Shown: one piece after another, positions 21,396-33,013 of the stretch
How the letters are laid out: each line of letters starts with the position of its first letter
Numbering within the stretch: the stretch's first letter is position 1
Source: Metellina segmentata
Lineage: Eukaryota; Arthropoda; Arachnida; Araneae; Tetragnathidae
DNA: 64,000 bases
NCBI GenBank assembly: GCA_947359465.1
Contig: OX375880.1
Span: 12,904,120 to 12,968,119 of the forward strand
Reading direction: 5' to 3'
Notes under the pieces: generated by a model
Told to the model about the DNA's origin: nothing
The model's database searches: none
The model's input: the letters and a program-made list of their open reading frames with translations, nothing else
Position numbers and translations under genes: made by a program

Positions 21396-21915
21396 AAGTT
21401 TTGTGTCGCGTTTGCCTGATCAGAAGAGTAATGGACTAGGAACTAAAGGGTTGCGAGTTCGAATTCAACCACCAAGATCGTCGTGTACAAAGGGCGGGTG
21501 TACGTTCAATCTGTCGTGGCCTCAAATGTCCTCACGTTTTCGTGGAAGTTTTGAGAGTGGGGTACCAGCTCAAGTGTCACCTTAATCATGGGCAGACCAA
21601 CCGGTATAGTGGTTAAGGTGTTAGCCTCTAGATCGGAAGGTTCCTGGTTCGAATCCGGGTACGGGCATGGATGTTTGTAAGCGTATGGTGTAGAGGCGGT
21701 TGCTGCACCTTAAATCTGTCGTGGCCGAAAGTCCTCTCGTTGGGTTGGTGTGGAAGTTTGGAGAGTGGGGTGCCAGCTCAGGTGTTGCTTCGTCATCTGA
21801 CCGTGGTTCAAAATTACGAGGTGTTGTCCTCGGATCCTTCTCTTAAGGGATTGATCCCGGACCGTCGTCGATAGCTCAATGTATTGCTCTACTACGACGT
21901 TAATAAAAAAAATTC
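21396..21915 (+). mobile_element. Dimeric SINE: type-2 half fused to a full type-1 SINE
   Basis: A type-2 head (TGATCAGAAGAGTAATGG, GGGTTGCGAGTTCGAATTCA) and half body reach GGGGTACCAGCTCAAGTGTC. The junction CTTAATCATGGGCAGACCAA follows, then a complete type-1 SINE to about 21915. The junction is the same as in the dimer at 8265-8803, although the 5' head differs. Confidence 0.8.
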
Positions 21916-22950
21916 GGATGGTATGTAGTATCCGATACGTTACAACTTTCGAGCGATGTATTGCCAATTGTGGTAACCTTCCCGTATTCGCGTTTTTCTT
22001 AGTTTTAAGGCAACCCTAGATATTTTCTCCTGACGATAATAAACGGGTCTCATGATTGGTTAAGGAAGAAAATACGCTTTTCCACTTTTATTTTTAATGT
22101 AGAACGGAATTAAAATTTAGACAGTCTTTGAAATTGTTGGGTGCATATGAATTTTGCTCTTGATTTATAAAATCGACTTGTTTAATTAATTTTCAAAATT
22201 TTTAGGATAAGTTTGGAAAGCAGATTGTAAGTTACAATTTTTTAAATTTGTCACTTTATTTAAATTTTTAAAATTTCGAAAAAAAATTTGGATTAAATTT
22301 GATTTTTGAAATTGCAGATTGGAATTTAGAATTTTTTTCCCCTTTTGGTTGCTCATTTCCCCTTAGTTGATTTGATATAGCAGTGGATAGTGTTATTGAA
22401 CGTTAGAAAATGTTTTTTTTTTTTTTTTTTTGCAAACATGTAGTAGCTTGATTGGGAAGAAGGTGAAATGTCTTTCATGTGAGAATGATATGATTTTAAC
22501 ATTGAGAAAGGATGCTGGTGATAGGTAGGAGTGGAAATGTAGAAAGATAGGACAAAAATTTGGCAAAAGAAAGTATAACAGGAGTAAGAAATTGGAGGGT
22601 AAATGGGTGTTTGGAGGACTTCAACGAGGGACGGATAAATGTTTTATGGTTGAGGTGAAAAATAGGAACCAGAAAGTTTTGGCTGAGGTAATTCAGAGCT
22701 GAATTTTGCAAGGAACTACAAAAATTTCTGACTATTGGAAGTCATATGCTGGTATCAATACCCGAAGGACAAAGAGTTCAAGGGTTATCGATTCGAGCAT
22801 ATGACTGTTAACCATTGTCAGAATTTCAAGGACCCGGCTATGAGGGTAAGTTTGATTTTTGTTTAGCTTTTGGTTATATTACAAACACTGGACTATGCTT
22901 GGGTGGGCACCCAATACGGTGACTTATACGCATGGAAGCCAACGGTGAAA
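21916..22950. other. Unassigned AT-rich DNA
   Basis: No gene recognised. Contains a T run of about 18 near 22413-22430 and low-complexity A/T blocks at 22190-22340. Confidence 0.35.
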
Positions 22951-22952
22951 GG

Positions 22953-22978
22953 TCCTCGCCGGCCCCGGAGGGGCGGCG
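22953..22978. other. GC-rich hairpin
   Basis: CTCGCCGGCCCC, GGA loop, GGGGCGGCGAG: 11-bp arms with one bulged base, in otherwise AT-rich DNA. The repeated GTGACTTATACGC / TACGCTGTGACTTA words on either side suggest the edge of an element, but none could be defined. Confidence 0.5.
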
Positions 22979-22979
22979 A

Positions 22980-24235
22980 GGTAGCCGGCAGGCGGGGATC
23001 GCGCGTTATACGCTGTGACTTATCTACAAACAAATTTCTCCCGGTATACTGGTTTAAACGCATTGAAACCTTAAGCGCAATACGCTTTGACTTCTCTAAA
23101 AAACAATTTCCTCTTGTAAAGTCGTTACAATAAAAATATTTGTCTTGCTTTTCCATATATGGCTCTATAACCTGGAATATCCCCATTGAGTTGCTCACAT
23201 AATGCTTATTGCTAGAAAAATTGTGAAAAAATATTTTTTCACACTTTAGGATAGCAGAAGAATTTTTAGATTTTTGGTTTCTCATCAAAAACCTTTGTGT
23301 GGATTATGATCACAGAAAAGAACTACCTTATTAAAAAAATATTTCTTGTTTTGAATTTTCTATGCATTGCAAAGTTTCTAATTCAAAATTGATGAAAATC
23401 CGGACGTTTTAAAAAAATCACGTTTTTTTTTAATTATTATTATTATTATTTTTTTAATTTATAATTTTTTTTAATTTAATATTTTTTTTTAAGTGACAAA
23501 ACTAGGATGAAATTGACGCAAAATTGCGTACATGTTCGGAGAAAACCAGACTGAAATATTAGAAAATTTTCAAGTGAAATTTATATTGCTTTTTTCTTAA
23601 TTTTTAAACAAATTATTATTATTATTTATGCACTGTATGCAAAGGTTCACGTTGTATATGGCGGCCATCTTGGAATTGCTTACATCGGCCGCCATCTTGA
23701 TTTGGCGTAAACAATCGCTTTGGCGGCCTAACGTTGCGGATGCTACCACTCCACCCCAAATCCCATGTTGCCCCACTGCGACTTTAATTAAAATACCCAT
23801 ACCATCAAACAAAGCAGTTGAATTGTTTTTAAATACGGCTTTCAGCACATTGGCAGCAAAAATTTCAAACAATGAAATCCGAATGAATATAAATATTCAA
23901 TTTGTCAACCCCAAATAGATTAATCGCCAAACTTCGCCAGTAAACATTTTAAGATAACCTTGTTAGGTCTCAGGATCGGTCGGAAGAAGTCAAACAAGTA
24001 TTTTCTTCTGCCAATAGTCGCAGATTTATTGTTAATCCCTGGATCAGCAAATCCGCCGGTCAGGTTAAGCCAAGATTTTCCAAGAACCGGAGGTTGAGAA
24101 TCGTTCACACGAACTAAGTGATCCGCAGATTAGAGCGGTAAGCTCGGTGTAATTGGCTGTTAACATGAAAGTTTTATCAAGCGTTTCATGTATTCAGGTA
24201 CCAATCTCAGCTACCTAGTATTTGAAAACAAGTGG
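22980..24235. other. Unassigned, with T/ATT-rich microsatellites and YY1-like palindromes
   Basis: ATT-type microsatellites lie at about 23436-23475 and 23610-23625. At 23655-23700 two GGCGGCCATCTTG / GGCCGCCATCTTG motifs occur; these match the YY1/Pho binding core (GCCATCTT). No gene is supported. Confidence 0.4.
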
Positions 24236-24239
24236 GCCC

Positions 24240-24480
24240 ATATGACGTTCCCCGTGACAGTTCGTTTCGTGTTCGTACTGATACTGAAATCATAAAAATC
24301 AAAAAATAATAATTTTAAGAATGTGTTCCACAGATTTCAAATCCCTTGAAATTTTTACTCTAACGATCGCGAAAATAGAAAACTTCTAATAGTTCTTGCC
24401 CGTGCCAAAGTCGCTAGCAAGAAAGTTTTACTAATCAACAATGTAAATCAAACATACTAGAATCGGAAATTCGTTAAGAA
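24240..24480 (-). repeat. Dispersed repeat C, copy 1
   Basis: The reverse complement of 24260-24390 matches 32215-32400: GGTTTTCTAT.TTCGCGATCG, GGATTTGAAATCTG, CATTCTTAAAATTATT and TTTCAGTATCA. Two inverted copies 8 kb apart define a repeat family. Class unknown; it may be internal Helitron sequence, since a Helitron-like end follows at 24815. Confidence 0.55.
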
Positions 24481-24654
24481 GAAAAAATAGGATGAAAAAT
24501 GCGGAATCTGTCCTTTCTTCAATATGACATCAGCTCTAACGTAACTCGTCACAGTTCCGAGATCGCAAAACGACAAATCATTTGATTTCTTCAATCGAGA
24601 AAGTTATGACGTCGCATTCCCGAAAAGAAGGAGGAAGAAACTAATGATTTAATC

Positions 24655-24815
24655 TTAAAATGCTCTAGATTAAATTTTAAAATTCAAGCTGGACGTAAAA
24701 TTCGCAAAAAATAAGACTACCTGTGTACCAAATTTCGTTATTTTAAGTGCCATAGATTCGTCAGGACACAGCACAGAGATATACCCACACAAACATTTCC
24801 TTTTACGATAGTAGA
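24655..24815 (-). repeat. Candidate Helitron 5' end (family H), copy 1
   Basis: Minus strand starts A|TCTACTATCG, then AAAAGGAAATGTTTGTGTGG. It shares ATTAAATTTTAAAATTC, ACTACCTGTGTACCAAAT and TGCCATAGATTCGTCAGGAC with 45063-45190 and 60423-60582. An A|TC boundary and the (A)GGAA.TGTTTGT start are common in arthropod Helitrons. No 3' end was found. Confidence 0.45.
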
Positions 24816-25740
24816 TAGTCAGAATTCTGTAGAAGCGTTAATGTAGAATGAGGCGTGTCTTACATTTTGGTTATCGTTCAATGGTTTATCGTTGATCCGC
24901 GGCTTAACTCCGACATGTCAATACGGCCATTTTTAATCCGTATTGTACATGGAGGGCCAAATAAAAGATATCCAGAGCCTCGGTAGGTACACAGATCGAA
25001 TTAGAATAATGAAATAAAATAGAATTAAGCAACTGGCCTATGAAAAAATAAAATGTAATATTTAAAATTTTACATTTGACGAAAAGATAACATAAATACG
25101 TGACTTAAGATACGGAATCATAGGCACTAAATAGCAGCGCGTTCGAATATTGCAAAATAAAGCCAGAATGAATGTCCTACGCGCAACTGCATTTTATTTT
25201 CTGCAAGAATAGTTTATTTTGAGGTTTCTGAAGAGCATTGAGTGTTCTGCTGGAGTATTTTATGCTGTGGTTTCTGTTGAACAGTTGGAATGTTCTGCGG
25301 AAACAGTTATATATTCATGGAATATTCGCCAAATGTTACAGTCGGCAAAATCCTAGTTCAGTTGCGACAGTCGAGATTTCAATTTTTGTCATCATTTGCA
25401 ATTTTATTTCTGAATAAGGCTGCTATTTTCTCAAACTGTTTCTGCAAATTTTTAATTAGTATTTATCAGAAATATGAATATAAAATCACTTGTTTCTATA
25501 AATTATAAAAACTGCTATAGAATACAGCGCCCTGGAAGCCTATCGGTTGTAGCTCTGGTCCTCGGTCCAGGCTGAGTTGAAGTCCCGGTCCAAGCAAGGA
25601 TGTTTGTACTGGTCCAGAATCCACTTTAAGCAGGAGGTCCAATTCCTCTTGTTACAAAATATGACTTGAGTGCCTAATCAAACGAATCTTTGGAATGAAA
25701 CTTTTTTTTTGACAAGTCTTGTGACGGATATTGAGTGCTT
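24816..25740. other. Unassigned
   Basis: AT-rich with no domain-bearing frame. A weak tRNA-like patch near 25540-25600 (GCCTATCGGTTGTAGCTCTG, then GTCCCGGTCCAAGC) may be an old SINE head. Confidence 0.35.
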
Positions 25741-25744
25741 ATAG

Positions 25745-25875
25745 ATAAGCTTTAGTGGTCTTCTGGGCCCATTCCCATCCTATCTAACGAGGTTTAAGAA
25801 AATCAAGTATGAAAACTGCTTCTGTGGTGAAATAGGCACACCTCTACATTACATCACAGTTTGCCACCTTACAGC
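25745..25875 (+). pseudogene. Non-LTR retrotransposon C-terminal fragment, copy 1
   Basis: Translates with GPIPILSNEV-like frame noise, but the DNA is about 85-90% like 26535-26665 by eye and encodes RFKKIKYENCFCGEIGTPLH. This is the F..RF...C.CGE.GT..H zinc-type motif after LINE RNase H domains. About 130 bp remain. Confidence 0.65.
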
Positions 25876-26440
25876 CTCCTGGCATATTGTATTTTTTCAA
25901 GAATTTAATACAGGATATTAGATGTATGACAGCTTGCTTTATCATGTTGCAGCTCTACTGATTGTTGGTACTGTGGGTAAAGGTGTGGGATTTCCTTTAT
26001 GAATATTGGGGATATAATATGGTCTTGATGGGGGGGGGGGTTGTGGAGCATTTTTGCATTTTTTGGTTTAGGAAGTTTCTTTAGATTCTTTGAACCACGC
26101 GTGTATTGTAATCATTTAAATACACAAACGCCTCGTCTATTGTCACAACATTTCCCCACCTTAATGCCTCATACAGAATTCTGCATCGAGTTCTGCAATA
26201 TGCCGTGGAGATAAAAAAGGCAAAAAATATATAATGTTCATTGTCTGAGTTAAAAGGAACTTAATTTTTTTTATTTACAGTTGAAACTGAACATTTTAAT
26301 GACTTTGCAATAGTTCTTTGACTTGCGGATTCTCTATTAAAATTAAAGATCTTGCCTTACAAATATTTTCAGAAATTATTTCCTGTTTTTGATACGTTGA
26401 AGTGTTTAGCCACTTTGACGCTTTATCCTTTATTACTTAT
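25876..26440. other. Unassigned, with a G10 run
   Basis: No gene. A run of about 10 G lies at 26031-26040. Confidence 0.35.
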
Positions 26441-26800
26441 CAATGAATGGGACGAAGGGTATACAGGCAGGACGGTGCATGACCAAGAGTGTCACTACTA
26501 TCTACAAGTGTCTCTTCCCTGGTCCAACTCTTCTTCACAGACCATGGCCCATTCCCATCCTACATAACGAGGTTTAAGAAAATCACGTCCGAAAACTGCT
26601 CCTGTGGAGAAATTGGCACACCTCTACATAACGTCACAGTTTGCCCCCTTACAGTCTCGTGGCATATGAGAACACCTGCCGACCACCTTAAAATTGCATG
26701 TCTCAGGAACATTGCATGTGACAAGGGCTCGGGGGTTCATCAGGACTTGATTATCTTAAGAGACCAAGAAAAAAAAACGAGAGAGAACTTTTTCTCACCT
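26440..26800 (+). pseudogene. Non-LTR retrotransposon RNase H end and C-terminal motif, copy 2
   Basis: One frame gives NEWDEGYTGRTVHDQE (end of RNase H). After a frame change, the next gives FFTDHGPFPSYITRFKKITS, NCSCGEIGTPLHNVTVCPLT and SWHMRTPADHLK. The TDHGPFP..RF...C.CGE.GTP.H...CPLT order is typical of I/Jockey-type LINE ORF2 C-termini. Frameshift and 5' truncation make it dead. Confidence 0.75.
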
Positions 26801-27230
26801 TGCGTGTTGTTTATACATTATTTATAATGTATAATTACTGTATATATGCTCTAACATTCTGGGTAGACATGTCACCTCCGGTGGCATGCTCTACTCATCC
26901 AACCACACTTATTTAAACTGGTACAGTGTCTCACGACACTAGGCACGGGAGTGTGTGTTGGTGTAAGTTCATCTTGCAAGACTTTGTATGAAAGAAAAAT
27001 CCCCATCCAAATCTATTTCAATTTTTATACGTCATTGGTTTTTTAAACTTCATATAAATATTTTTAATCTGCACTTTCATCGGATGCCAATATTATTATT
27101 GATATAAAGCTCATTTTTACTCTATTTAAATTAATATTTTAAAACTTTGTCGCTATCATTGTATTTTAATCTCAGTTGAAATTTGACTACAAATATTTCA
27201 ACCTCTCATGAAGTGTTTGGCGCAGCTTAT
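26800..27230. other. Unassigned
   Basis: Likely includes the LINE 3' UTR at its start. Nothing else recognised. Confidence 0.3.
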
Positions 27231-27234
27231 CCTT

Positions 27235-27350
27235 TTCTGATTTGTTGGGGTTTTATGGCGCAAGGGCCATATTTGGCCACGCTGCGTCAGACACAAGACA
27301 TGCAATAACAAGTCATACAGACACAATGAAAGTTTTACTAACACAGAAAA
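27235..27350 (+). repeat. Dispersed repeat D, copy 2
   Basis: GGGTTTTATGGCGCAAGGGC, CATATTTGGCCACGCTGCGT and ATGAAAGTTTTACTAACAC. Shares order with 11700-11835 and 46145-46240. Confidence 0.65.
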
Positions 27351-27632
27351 AAGAAATGCGCCGCCATACAATTCGAAGATTGTTAGCACTGTGGGCATAT
27401 CCACTGACTGACGATGGTCTCTATTATTTTCTGGATATTTCGTCATAAAACCAAAATTAACCAATCCGTAGGATTCTAAGGAGTGAATGAACAAAATGTG
27501 ACGTGAATTGCTCAGAGAGGAGGTAAAAATACTCAATGTTATTCCTATGGTGATTTCGAAATGTTCTTAGCCCCCTCTGCACATCCAGGACAAATAGATC
27601 GTGATTTAATCTATAGCCTTCGTTTTCCCGCC

Positions 27633-27895
27633 GACCAACCTGTCTGGGGGTTAAGGTGTTAGCCTCTAGATTGGAAGGCTCCTGGTTCGAATCCGGATGT
27701 TTGTAGAGGCCGGCTGGTGCACCTTAAATCTGTCGTGGCCAAAAGTCCTCACGTTGGGTGGGTGTGGCAGTTTGGGTTGCCTCGTTATCTGATCATGGTG
27801 TTGTCCTCCGATCTTTTTTTCGTAGGGAATTGATCCCGGAACGTCGTCAACAGCCTGTTGTGTTGCTCTAGTACGACGTTAATTTAAAATTACCA
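27633..27895 (+). repeat. SINE with type-1 head, internally shortened
   Basis: Head GCCGACCAACCTGTCTGGGG, GGTTAAGGTGTTAGCCTCTA and GGTTCGAATCCGGATG. Short deletions occur after the head and in the ATCTGACC region. Tail GTACGACGTTAATTTAAAAT. Confidence 0.8.
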
Positions 27896-27929
27896 TTGTT
27901 TCCCGCAGGTTTCTAAAGAATAGAGCGGG

Positions 27930-28015
27930 GTTCCACCGTGGTGTCCTTAAATATTTCCCTTTGACCGTCGGCAATAGCCTGTTGTATTGCTCCAGTGTAA
28001 CGTCAATTATGGGAA
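27930..28015 (+). repeat. SINE 3' fragment
   Basis: GTGGTGTCCTTAAATATTTC, GACCGTCGGCAATAGCCTG and CCAGTGTAACGTCAATTA. Body and tail only. Confidence 0.65.
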
Positions 28016-28973
28016 CCAATGCATAAAAACCATTCAAAATTTCGATTGTTTTTTTATTAATTTAAATGAATGTATATACAATTCTGTTTAAAAGGACATT
28101 ATTAATATAGATACGTTAAATAATGTTTTGAAAGTCTTATTTTTTTGCTTTAAACTTCAATCTCTAAATGTGTATTTTTTTTCAGTCTATTTAAGTAAAT
28201 ATATTGTAAAAAAAAATGCCTTACAAGTGTAACATACCCTATAACATATTTTAACACAAGCATTATATATTTTTTTTCTATCTGCTCAGAAAAGTTCATT
28301 TTGATTGATAAAAAGGATGTAAAAAAAATGGTATTTTTCAAACGAAAAATGTTTTTGTTATCTTACTAAACTAGATAATAAATTCAAATCAATGCACGTA
28401 TAAAAGATTCTAAGAAAATGTTCCTTAAAGTATTGTACCGGTCCCCTACATAAAATCGTAGTTTTTGTGACTCCGTTGGTAATGCCACTGCGCAAACAAC
28501 CCGAGTTGTAGCGGGCGTATCCACTTGATGTCTGTCCCTTGCGCCGTAAGAATGAAATAAATAAAATTCCTATTGCTTTTATCATTCGCAAAAAAAAAAG
28601 GATTTCACTTCTCAAGATAACGGAAGTTTGTACCATACTTTTTACAGGGCATGTGGTGGAAAGACATTTCACCTAAGGAAGTTGTCATCCTGAGACTCTG
28701 AATGGAATTACAACCATGCGTCAAATGCTGGAGAATCCACGATAAGAAGAAAAAAAATTACGTGTTGTCCTGGATCATCGCTAATAGCTCGTTGTGTTGC
28801 TTCAGTGTGACGTTAATTAAAATGCCAACCAGGATAAAAAGTACGGGTTAGTCCGAAATCTAAGAAACTGAACTTCGGTTGTATTCTTCTTGCAGAAGAC
28901 ACGAGTCTATTTTCCTGTGAAATAGAGAAGTTCTAGCCAAAACTGTTCCACCGTCAAATTTTAAGTGATAACC
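28016..28973. other. Unassigned AT-rich DNA with one SINE tail
   Basis: No gene supported; the 104-codon minus frame at 28358-28672 has no domain. A SINE tail scrap lies at about 28765-28825 (CGCTAATAGCTCGTTGTGTT, GTGTGACGTTAATTAAAAT). Confidence 0.4.
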
Positions 28974-29826
28974 CAGGGGTGGCCAACCTATGGCGCATGC
29001 GCCAAGCTTGGCGCATTGCATTATTGTGCTTCCTTATTTTTTTGAAGTAGATAACTGAAAATATCTTCATATTTTCAACAGCATAGTACTCTCAGTTTAA
29101 TTCATAGAGCTTTCAATTTATATTCTGTGTGATACGACATACTTGTGATCTGTTTGTTCTTTTTCAAGATTTTGTGTACTATTTAATGTTTTTTTCTTAC
29201 ATCACTGCGCAAAAAGTATGAGAGAAAAAGTGAATTTAACGAACAGAAAATGAGTTATTTACAGAAAGTCCATCAGAAAAATCGTTTTTTGCATTGTTTG
29301 TGAAACTACTCTTTTACATAATGGAAGACATGATCTTAATAAACACTATAAAACACAGCATCAAGCTAATATAGAATGAAAAATTAAACTTGTTCTAGGT
29401 CGGAGTTACGTAAAGAATATGTGACTAAAAAATGGAAGAAATCAGAAGACAAAATATTTTTTGCTAATGTAAGTTGTGAAGACGAGACGATGACAGAAGC
29501 GTCCTATGAAATTGCTTTAGCAATGGTGGGAAAAAAAACCTATTCTGACGGAGAAGCCTTGTTTCCAAATATTTGCACGCCATCTTGGTTATAAAGGTAT
29601 TGAAAACGAGGTCGCGAATGACTGATTCAAATTTGAAGAATTCTCTGTAATAGACATCATTTAAAAATGTTAATTATGTCGATAAACATACTTTTATTAA
29701 AAAATTTACTAAGGATATGGCAGGACCATGAATGTAAGGTAGAAAAGGTGCTTGAATTGTATGGTGCATCTGAACTCGTACGTGAAAAAATTGGCGCATG
29801 GTATGTAAAAGGTTGGCCACCCCTGT
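28974..29826 (+). mobile_element. Decayed hAT element with BED-finger relic
   Basis: Ends CAGGGGTGGCCAACCTATGG (left) and GGTTGGCCACCCCTG (right), flanked by TGATAACC (28966-28973) and AGATAACC (29827-29834), an 8-bp duplication with one mismatch. CAGGGGTGGCCAACC-type ends and an 8-bp duplication are hAT traits. Inside, a plus-strand stretch reads NGRHDLNKHYKTQHQANI (part of a BED zinc finger, about 29320-29375), then SELRKEYVTKKWKKSEDKIF. Stops and an internal deletion leave it inactive. Confidence 0.8.
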
Positions 29827-29834
29827 AGATAACC

Positions 29835-31194
29835 TCTCTATTGTACTGCAGCAATCGCAATGTGTGTAAAATTGTTTGAAATCAAATACTGTCTTCTCAA
29901 TGTTGCGCTTTATGAATAGCATACCATTAGTACATTATTTTTGAAACAATTGCATTAGTAGTTTATTGGTATGGACAATCAATAACTGTGTTCATTTAGC
30001 ATTTCAACCAGCAGATTACAATTACGTTTTTTGCATTACTCTGCGTACAAATTGAACTAACCGGAAGTCCGCGCGTAACATTCACTTTCGGCTAGTTTGG
30101 ACTTGAACAGCAAGGAAGGTTATTAATAGTTTCAAAATCAATTTATTGAATGCTACGGGAAAAAAAAATTGTACAATGCGAAGACGTCTTTCACCTGTGA
30201 ACCCAATTCTTGGTGGAAACTCAGTTGGATCAATGCTGACTTAACCACAAGTGACCTGAAATAAGAAATTTGCATACTTTTTTTTTCATGAATCATAATG
30301 TTGTTCAGTCAGCTTCAAACGAAAGACCCTTCTAAGGGGTCACCTATTCAGAACTTATGACCAATTTTAAGATATGCAGAATAGTTTCAGGTGGGTGAAA
30401 TACTAAAAAAAAATTAACGCCAGTGCTTTATTTGCCTTCGCCAAGTTAAATTACAATAGAAGTTGATTAAATAACCGTAAAAACAAATTTAAAGATTTTG
30501 TATGCACTGAGGGGGGCTTGAGCATTTAAAGATGAGTCGAGAGTTCTATTATGGAGTACCGATTTTGAAAGTGAATGATCATGTGAGACATTTTCAAAAT
30601 TGTTTCTAGGGCTTTATCAAACAGGTTATTTTCAATATCAAATTGTGTACTGTTTTGACGCAAGGGGCTTCATAAATGTACTCTACACTAAATACGGTGA
30701 TGCTCGCTGCCACATTTCTAAATAGGCCGACTAGAATGCAACCTAAAGTGGAAAATTCCATTTCTGCAGGGAGGGAGGGGGGGGGGTAACGAAAAATAAA
30801 CTTAATGGTTGGTCAGTGAAAAAATAGTCTTAAAATCGACACAAATTAGTTTCGTCTAAAAATCAGGAGACGACCATGGTATTGACCAGTTCAAAAAGAA
30901 TTGTGGAACGTACTATCGAGGGGGTGATGTGGTGCAAGATCTGTATTTGATACAGCTTTGATGTTAAAACGTTTCTGGTGGTAACGCTTTTGGCGTGCGT
31001 TTCATATCGCCAAGAATTTCTTAGAAAAACACCCTTTTAGACTTTTGGGCCACGGTCACCGTTTCAGGCCTTACGGAATAAAATTCACAAAAATTATTCT
31101 AAGAACAGAAAATCCAGCAACTCCTACATTTTCCAAACTTGCCCTATAATCAGAAAATTAAACTTCAGATTCAGCGAAAGAATTCCCGAGACTT
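29835..31194. other. Unassigned
   Basis: No gene and no repeat match within the window. A G-rich run lies at 30771-30787. Confidence 0.4.
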
Positions 31195-31202
31195 ATCTAC
31201 AA

Positions 31203-31874
31203 CAGTGCTCCCCAACCTTTTTATCGCCGCGGACCGCATCAACGTTTGATAATTTTAACGCGGCCCGCTGGTCAGGTGGGGGGGGGTAGATACGTTGATT
31301 GTTTATATTTTAAATTGTTTTGATTTAATAATTTTAATTTAATAATATAATGTGATTTAACATTTTATAACTCACTAGAATGCTAAATCGATAAAATAGT
31401 TTCCCAAACACAAAAAACCCACGAAGGGCTCGAACTCTTTTAAAAGCAAAGACAGGTGATCGTGCACCAACTAGGAAAATGAATGTTTAGGCTCAGTCTC
31501 GCCTAAAATCCCCGCTAATGTCCGAAACATGTTCAAAATGCCTCTGTTCACGCGCCGTCCCCACAACTTCAGTTTGGATTTGAATGCAGCTACATCGTCT
31601 GCCAACTTGAAAACAGTTATCACATTTGTCAAAATTAGAAAATAGAGACATACAGAATTCAGAAATCATAATTGAAGCTCTAGTAACAGAACAAATTTCA
31701 AGTCCTGATTTACCGCCTCCTAATTTGAGTGGACATTTCATAGATAAGAACCGCACAAACCCGAGATAAACCCAAAGTAAATAAAATGGAAATAATTTAA
31801 TATTTCTTGGACGGCCCGGTACCATTTGATCCACGGACCGGTACCGGTCCGCGGACCGGGGGTTGGGACCACTG
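31203..31874. mobile_element. hAT-type MITE with perfect target duplication
   Basis: 672 bp. Left end CAGTGCTCCCCAACCTTTTT with CGCGGACCGC; right end GCGGACCGGGGGTTGGGACC then ACTG. Perfect 8-bp duplication ATCTACAA at 31195-31202 and 31875-31882. No transposase: the 113-codon minus frame inside has no domain. Non-autonomous hAT. Confidence 0.9.
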
Positions 31875-31882
31875 ATCTACAA

Positions 31883-32214
31883 CACTGAATACAGATGGCA
31901 TCTCTACTATTATAACAGGAAGCTTGTGCGGCATCCAGACGAATCTATAGGACCTGCAAAAATGAAATTTGGCACACAAGTCCTAATTTAATCTTGAACA
32001 TTAAAAAAATAATTTATTACTTGTTTTCCTTAGAATGGCAACAGTGTGAAGAGATCAGATTCTACATTAAATTGTTTCCTCATTTCCTAAGCACAAACAA
32101 TTCCAGTGAAGCGAAACAAATGAAAATTTGACTGGCGTTTATACTTTTGCAATACTAATTTGGCCGCCTTTGACGAGAATATTCATTACGATCACAAAAA
32201 TTACAAAAAATTGC
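31883..32214. other. Unassigned
   Basis: Nothing recognised. Confidence 0.3.
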
Positions 32215-32400
32215 CTTTTTAAGGTTTTCTATCTTCGCGATCGTCAGTAAAAGTTTCAACGGATTTGAAATCTGCTGAAGATTTTACACCAGATCCTTAC
32301 CTCAGGTAGTACGAATTTGCGACTTACCCGTGCCACATGTCGGACTCATTCTTAAAATTATTGTTTTATCTTTTTTCAGTATCAATAAAGGATACGGAAA
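32215..32400 (+). repeat. Dispersed repeat C, copy 2
   Basis: GGTTTTCTATCTTCGCGATC, GGATTTGAAATCTG, then an extra segment of about 70 bp, then CATTCTTAAAATTATTG and TTTTCAGTATCAATAAAGG. Inverted relative to 24240-24480. Confidence 0.55.
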
Positions 32401-32707
32401 GAACAGTCACGGGCAACTCCGTGCTGGACTGGTAAAATAAAAAGACAATGATTTACAAAAATCAATAAGGTATTGAAATGAAAGCAAGAAAACGATACAA
32501 TTTTATTCTTAAAATTTACGGAAAATAATTGAGGGAAAAATTACGGAACAATGAAATTTCTTGAATACTTTAGAATGTTCTTAAGAGGGCCGGAAGTGAA
32601 AAATTTATCTTTACGGAGTTTTCATCTAATGAAACTATCTATATAAAATGTTAAGACCTGCTGTGTTCCCGTGGCAACTAAAGTATTTATTGATTGTGTG
32701 AGGGAGT

Positions 32708-32715
32708 ATCTAATT
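32708..32715. repeat. Target-site duplication, left (ATCTAATT)
   Basis: Identical to 41962-41969 and directly adjoins CAGTG at 32716. Eight bp is the hAT duplication length. Confidence 0.9.
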
Positions 32716-32859
32716 CAGTGATTTTCAACCTTTTTTTTTTCTCACGGCACACTTTTAACGATTTCAAAATTTGGCGGCACACAAAGTTAAGTTTAAAAGT
32801 TGTTTACTTACCTATAATACGCTGCGTAAAATAGTTTATGATAATAATTTTGAATGTAA

Positions 32860-33013
32860 TAGTAGTAGGAATTTGAGAGTTCTGGATCAGAGGAAAAGCG
32901 GAAAAGTGAGGAAAAGCGGAAAAAGTGAGGAAAATGCGGAGAGCGATAAGAAGCGCAGATTTACCGATAAGGGCTATGAGAGTTCTGAATCGGAGGATCG
33001 GAGGATCGTTTGA
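32860..33013 (+). CDS. Short Ser/Glu/Lys/Arg-rich open frame, left arm
   Basis: Part of an 80-codon frame (32771-33013). The stretch RVLDQRKSGK to RRFTDKGYESSESEDRR is charged, with no fold or known domain, and ends soon after a short CGGAGGATCGGAGGATCG duplication. The right arm carries the same sequence inverted at 41317-41475 without that duplication, where its frame continues into RLKKTRRVDLS and a stop. The upstream TIR-proximal codons are not shared between arms, so the true start is unknown. It may be a nuclear, highly basic peptide, an exon fragment or not a gene. Confidence 0.35.
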
